Source: Dermanyssus gallinae (lineage: Eukaryota > Arthropoda > Arachnida > Mesostigmata > Dermanyssidae). Taken from it: a DNA stretch of 64,000 bases. Shown piece after piece: positions 59,090 through 64,000 of the stretch; positions within the stretch are counted from its first letter, which is position 1; each line of letters opens with the position of its first letter. The position numbers and the translations under genes were made by a program. Where the stretch lies: the NCBI GenBank assembly GCA_003439945.1, contig QVRM01001757.1, forward strand, positions 5,001 to 69,000. The letters run 5' to 3'. The notes under the pieces were generated by a model. The model saw nothing but the letters and a program-made list of their open reading frames with translations. It did no database searches and was not told where the DNA came from.

Positions 59090-61162
59090 TCGCTTTCGGT
59101 GGGCCGTAGATCAACGTGTCGAGCCACTTGAGCACGACATACCGGACAAAACGCTGTTTCACCCACTGCACTCCTCAATAGGTGGAGGTGGTGGTGCACT
59201 ATTGAATGACAACAATCGGTCGTTGTGGAGGCTTCGTCAGTCGGAGTGCAGTTAGTTGTTGCACGTCTTGCTTCGACGTTACGGTTCGGTCGACTTTGAA
59301 TCGATGGTGGTAGCGTCGTCCCTGCTACTCTGATCACCGACGAGACTTCCAACCGACGACGTACGGTCAAACAAAAAGAGAGAAAGTCCTCCTCTAACTT
59401 GTCGGATTGGCCGACTCGGCACAGCCGAATTTTGTGTGGGGTGTATGTCGACAATCACTGCAAAATCCCGCCCGACCTGACGAAAGCTATAGAATAGGCA
59501 GATGAATTGAGAATGATTGAGTTGATATAACGATGATGATGGCGATGATGACGATGTTGATGATGGCAATGATGGCGGCTGTGGCGGTGGTACATATAGT
59601 AATATACAAAAAAATATATATATATATACATACATGAGCCTAGATTAGATATTACAACGTTGGTCATACTTCTCAATCGATGTCATACTGGCTAACTTCC
59701 AACTCTATTATCTCTCTCTATATAGATATGTATACCAAGCGTAACGTCAAATGATTACTTTGCACTATGTCCGAAATGTGTTGGCTCTTTTTAACGGCCA
59801 ACAGAATAGGCATTGATCGACGAAGCTATTCAGCTTCGAGAATGAGCTCGAAAATGTTATCGATTCTACAAGCATCTGAGAAAAGTATTGATAACCGCTG
59901 TGAGCCACGCAAAATGCAATGAGAAAATGCATCTTTGCACATTGACGAAGAAACCGTGAGAAATATTGACCCGACGGACTAATTCGAGAGAGAGAGAAAT
60001 GTGATTGTTATTATATCACGTGGTGAGATGACTACGTGAATACCAAGGATCTGCCATTGTCAAAGTCAGGCTACTGAAAAAGACAACACTTTTAGGGGAA
60101 GGGAGCAGGATTACACTGTTTATCGTGCCAACAGCAACAATCGCACAGACCGAAGCAACGAAGCAACTTTGATGAAACTTGGAGTGCGCAATCTTATATA
60201 TGTGTACACAATAATAGCAGGGTGTAGAAGCTGCTGATGTGTGACAGGGTAATACTAGATTTCTGAAATAGTAATTTGTAAGCGTACAAACAATACTACT
60301 AACCATTGTTACAACGGTAACAAGAGTCCTTTTGTCGGAACTGCTCATGCATGTCCCTGGCAGAAATAACTAGTGTACAAAAATAATATGCAACGTTTAC
60401 CAGTGTATAATAGTGGTATTATTGGCATCCTATACCTTCAATCACTTTTCGTCTAGTAGGTTGAGTACTAGTAGATCTGATAGTTAGTACAAGTAAATTG
60501 ATGTAACGAAAAATTAAATGCTAGCAAGGAGCTTGGAAATTGGTCATACAACCATTGTTCCAAATATTCCAAAAGCAAAACTTAAATTTAAACTGTTAGA
60601 AGATGCACTCTTGACGTCCAACCCTTTGATGTCTCTAAGGTAACTTTATGAATGCCGATGCGAATCCATAGCTATTCTACAAAAGCAAAATCAAGATTTC
60701 TGCTCGAAGGTTGCGGTCATTTCGCACAGCGAATTGATGCGGGATTGCTAATGGGTAATAAGACTATGTTGTGAGTAATAAGGAAAACATATTACTTATA
60801 AAAAGACTAAATGTAATACCTAGGAGGCTGGATATTCACAGAGTTTGCTAACAGTGTTTGAATTCTTAATATTATTATAATCTACTGATGTCGTTGAGAA
60901 GAGAAAGACATTTTGCTTGCCGTCGTTCGCTGCAGACGCATTATAGAAAAAAAAAAGTATATATATATACTCGTACATGTATGCACGTAAACGTAAGATC
61001 TCAGCAAAAAGAGATACATGCTTATGCATGCTGTTTGCAAAAACTTTATTGAATAAACTAACTAATTATCAATTCGCGCATACAGCGTTAATAAATAGTC
61101 GTCTTAAAAAACGAGCGATGGATATATACGACATTAAACGCCACAAGACGAGCCCTGCTGTA

Positions 61163-61216
<54 letters not shown>

Positions 61217-62700
61217 TATTCTGTAACATCCAAGTTAGCGGGAGCTAGCCCACTAATGTCCATTAAACCATTGTATATGTTCTTTAGAGTAATGGCGACT
61301 GTGTGATGCAAACTCGAAGCAGTTAAGCTATTGTAAAATATACAAAAAAGGGGCAGTAAAGCTTCGTTATTAATAAAAAGATGGCGCCATAGCAGATGCT
61401 TTTCCTAGTCGTTTATTAGTTAAGCGCGTTACCGCTTGAACGATTCACAATTGGCTACGTAACGAATTAAACAGGTTTACGATGTCGTTATATAAGCAGT
61501 CCATGTACATCGCAATGGCCGCGCGAATGGGCTGAAGCCGGAACGGGTAGGCATGCTATCGCCGTTCCACTATTATTGCTTTGCTCTCCATATCGCGTTA
61601 TCTCGATGAATCCAAGAAGGTTTAAATCTGGCATTTTGCCCGTGCAAAATGGGTCGACCGTCTCATGATTACGCTGTCGGTACGACAATTTTTCTTTTCA
61701 CTTACTCCTATTACGAAGCAACCACCAATTTAATGGATCACCATCATGGAACGTCTCTCTCTCTCTCTCTCTCTCTCAGTTAAGGTAGCACACACCAACT
61801 CGGCTGTGGCCTGAAACCACTTGAAATGTCTGTCTAAATCTGAACTGTCAAGTGTTTAATGAAAACGATGTTTGTTTAAACAATGCATCAGGTCATATGC
61901 ATGCACGCCGAGACGACGGACAATCAGAGGCAGGAAAACGAGTTTTAGCAACCAACCCTTTTTGACGACAGTGCCCATCGCTCTCCTCGTGAAGTAAGCC
62001 ATGAAGCTTCAACTCAAGCGATGAACTGCTCAATGAAGTCGCCGCCAACTTACGCACACACCCCCACACCCCACACCCACACACTAGCACAGATAGAATA
62101 TTTGAGAAATTCTGCCTTAGAAACTCTGCTTTAGAGGTAAGCTAGCTGCAGCAAAGTTGAGTATCTCAGCTGCCGCCGCCACCGCTACCACCGCTGCAGC
62201 CGCTCGACCTATAATACTGAAGCAACAGGTGGACAGAGGAGCTCTTCTTGTCGATGGTGTCGACAAAGTCGACGGTACCCGTCCTCTATGTATTGCTTGC
62301 CCCGCCACATATGGAGGTTATACAAATATATAGCAGAAGAGGTTTACAGAGCGTCACGCATGTATGACAGTCAAACGACGCTATGACAGAGTAATTAACT
62401 CATCATTATTATTATTATTATTATTATTAGTAGTAGTAGTAGTAGTAGTAACGGGAGCAGTGGTCAACACACGTGTCCGGACATGTGAGCGACCGAGACT
62501 AGCAACAACCGCAGCAGCAGCAGCAACAACAACAACAACAACGGTATAAAAGATGACAGCACCCGGACTGACTTCACTTGGCTTGTGCAACAGTGGTTCC
62601 GTCAAAGGATACTAGGTATTAATTGACGCAGCAGCAGGTGTCGAAGATGACGACGACGACGATAACTACATTCACTTGATGAATTGTGTTGGAATTCTGG
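59090..62700. other. no gene seen upstream of NUDT19
   Basis: GAT units near 59530-59570, (TA)n at 61167-61214, (TC)n at 61755-61779, TTA/GTA at 62404-62450 and CAG/CAA at 62513-62542. Any NUDT19 promoter or 5' UTR exon should lie at 58.4 kb or above but cannot be located. Confidence 0.5.
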
Positions 62701-62721
62701 CTCTATCAGACACCTCCTTTA

Positions 62722-63620
62722 TTAGTAGTAGTAGTAGTAGTAGTAGTTATAGTCAATCTGTCTTTCAGTCACTCGGTGTTCTCTCGTATGTTTGCTCGGT
62801 GACGCCGTAATGCCGACGGCATCTGTGGTGGTCACACAACAATACACAGACGAGAAAACAATTCCAGCAACAATAGCAGCAACAACAACAACTACAACCA
62901 CACTAACAACAACCACGACAACAACAGCCACAACTACACAAACAACAACAACAACAACCACAACAATGTTCAGAGTGTTGTAATTGTTTGCGTGCTTTCG
63001 TTCTATTGAGCGAACAGGTGGCACAAACGACCAGAAAAAGCCACCGCCGCGGTTGTTGCTACCGAACGAGCGAAAAATCGAACCGGCTCCGGTTCCAACC
63101 AGCTGCGCTGGTTAGCTGCACCACGACACCACGGCAACGATGAAAGGGATCGGACGGCCGAGAAACGAACGCACTGCAGGAAGGCTGCTAGTATAAACAG
63201 TCAACATGATTGCTGATACACCGCAACATTGACAATTGCTGCCAATGAATGCTCACGAACGCGTCCATACACTCACACACACACAAACACACAGATGCAC
63301 ATAGAGACACCAAACACACCGAAGAGCGCGCGAGACACAGATCTAGAGAGAGAGAGAGTGGAAAAGCATAGTCGAGAAAGGAGGAAGATGTCACGTCATG
63401 ACAACATTGTGCTAGAAAAAAGGTGTCTTGGAGCAGCGGCGGGCGGCGGCGGCAGCAACAACAACAACAACAACAACGATACCAACAACAACAACAACAA
63501 CAACAAGGCCAGCAACAACATCAACATCACCAACAACAACCATAAACAACAGCAACAACACCAACAATAACACTATCAACATCCATGACAGCAACAACAG
63601 CAACTAATCAACAACAACAT
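62722..63620. repeat. GTA and CAA microsatellite clusters
   Basis: GTA at 62724-62747, CAA/ACC at 62863-62966, GA-rich at 63342-63358, CAA/AAC at 63452-63570 and scattered to 63650. Open as polyT and polyN; no gene. Confidence 0.9.
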
Positions 63621-63825
63621 CATCGACATAAATGACAGCCACAGCAGCAGCAGAAACTGGAAAATATGAGGAGCGTCCACGTAATGTGTCAACCCGAATT
63701 TTTCTCGCTTTCTTTCTGTTTTTTGCTGATTCACTGTTGAGTACGCTGCGACGGTGTTGTGAACAACAACGGTTTATTTATAGATATTATTATTATTATT
63801 GTAATATATCTTATTGATATCTGTC

Positions 63826-63858
63826 GGCATGAGTCGTGAGCTATGAGCTATGAGCTAT
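63826..63858. repeat. short 9-base tandem repeat (GAGCTATGA)
   Basis: Three-plus units near the right edge of the window. Confidence 0.8.
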
Positions 63859-64000
63859 TTCATTTTGACCACCAGTATCGGTAGGAATTGAGCAAATACT
63901 TGTTAAGATGATTGTTTTTGGTGTTTGGCTAGTACTATTGCAGTATCTTCGGCTGCCCACAGAGAGTGTCATCTCTCTGTGAGTGTGTGATGATTCAAGC

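Noticed and set aside
58833..59454. Open frames across the minisatellite on both strands
   Set aside because: An 18-bp unit keeps any frame open once entered; kept as a repeat with a finding, not called a gene.

Overview
This is a repeat-rich stretch of an animal nuclear genome, most likely an arthropod or another invertebrate. It has spliced genes with GT-AG introns, tRNA-derived SINE-like repeats, several kinds of non-LTR retrotransposon debris, hairpin DNA elements, and a very high load of (AT)n, (AAT)n and (CAA/TTG)n microsatellites. I see no bacterial operons, CRISPR array, rRNA operon or origin. The species cannot be fixed from the sequence.

Two host genes can be supported. The clearest is a complete five-exon NUDT19-type Nudix hydrolase (CoA/acyl-CoA diphosphatase) on the minus strand, with its coding region from 58385 down to 52935. 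All four introns are 0.94-1.07 kb, the reading frame stays open across every junction, and the joined product is 445 residues. The second is one internal exon (12978 down to 12139, minus strand) of an unrecognised His/Gln/Pro/Thr-rich protein with two CxxC motifs. Its other exons were not found.

The rest is mostly mobile-element sequence. An intact APE-type non-LTR retrotransposon lies at about 45.9-49.7 kb (minus strand): a short ORF1 and an uninterrupted 915-residue endonuclease/reverse transcriptase ORF2, with (TA)n at both edges. Three related remnants (about 24.42-24.66, 30.5-30.9 and 32.03-32.70 kb) appear to derive from an R2-like, rDNA-targeted retrotransposon. Two of them still carry the 28S sequence just upstream of the canonical R2 insertion site, although no rDNA surrounds them. 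Five fragments (7.6-9.0 and 17.9-18.6 kb) share a C-terminal CCHC-RPD-W-D-(V/A)-T-V domain and are bounded by (AAT)n arrays, recalling TAA-targeted, restriction-like-endonuclease retrotransposons. Further remnants lie at 20.7-21.2, 23.8-24.1, 37.2 and 53.7-54.06 kb, the last inside NUDT19 intron 4.

Layout: 0-3.6 kb TTG/AT/TAA/CT low-complexity DNA; 3.6-3.83 kb SINE; 4.2-9.0 kb AAT arrays with retroelement fragments; 11.9-13.0 kb SINE-like repeat and the CxxC exon; 13-20.5 kb simple repeats; 20.7-33 kb decayed retroelements; 33-45.9 kb repeats plus a 194-bp fold-back element; 45.9-49.7 kb the intact retrotransposon, then a 200-bp TIR element; 52.9-58.4 kb NUDT19; 58.9-59.1 kb an 18-bp minisatellite; 59.1-64 kb simple repeats. 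Most long open frames in the window are microsatellites read as poly-V, poly-N, poly-C or IY repeats and are not genes.
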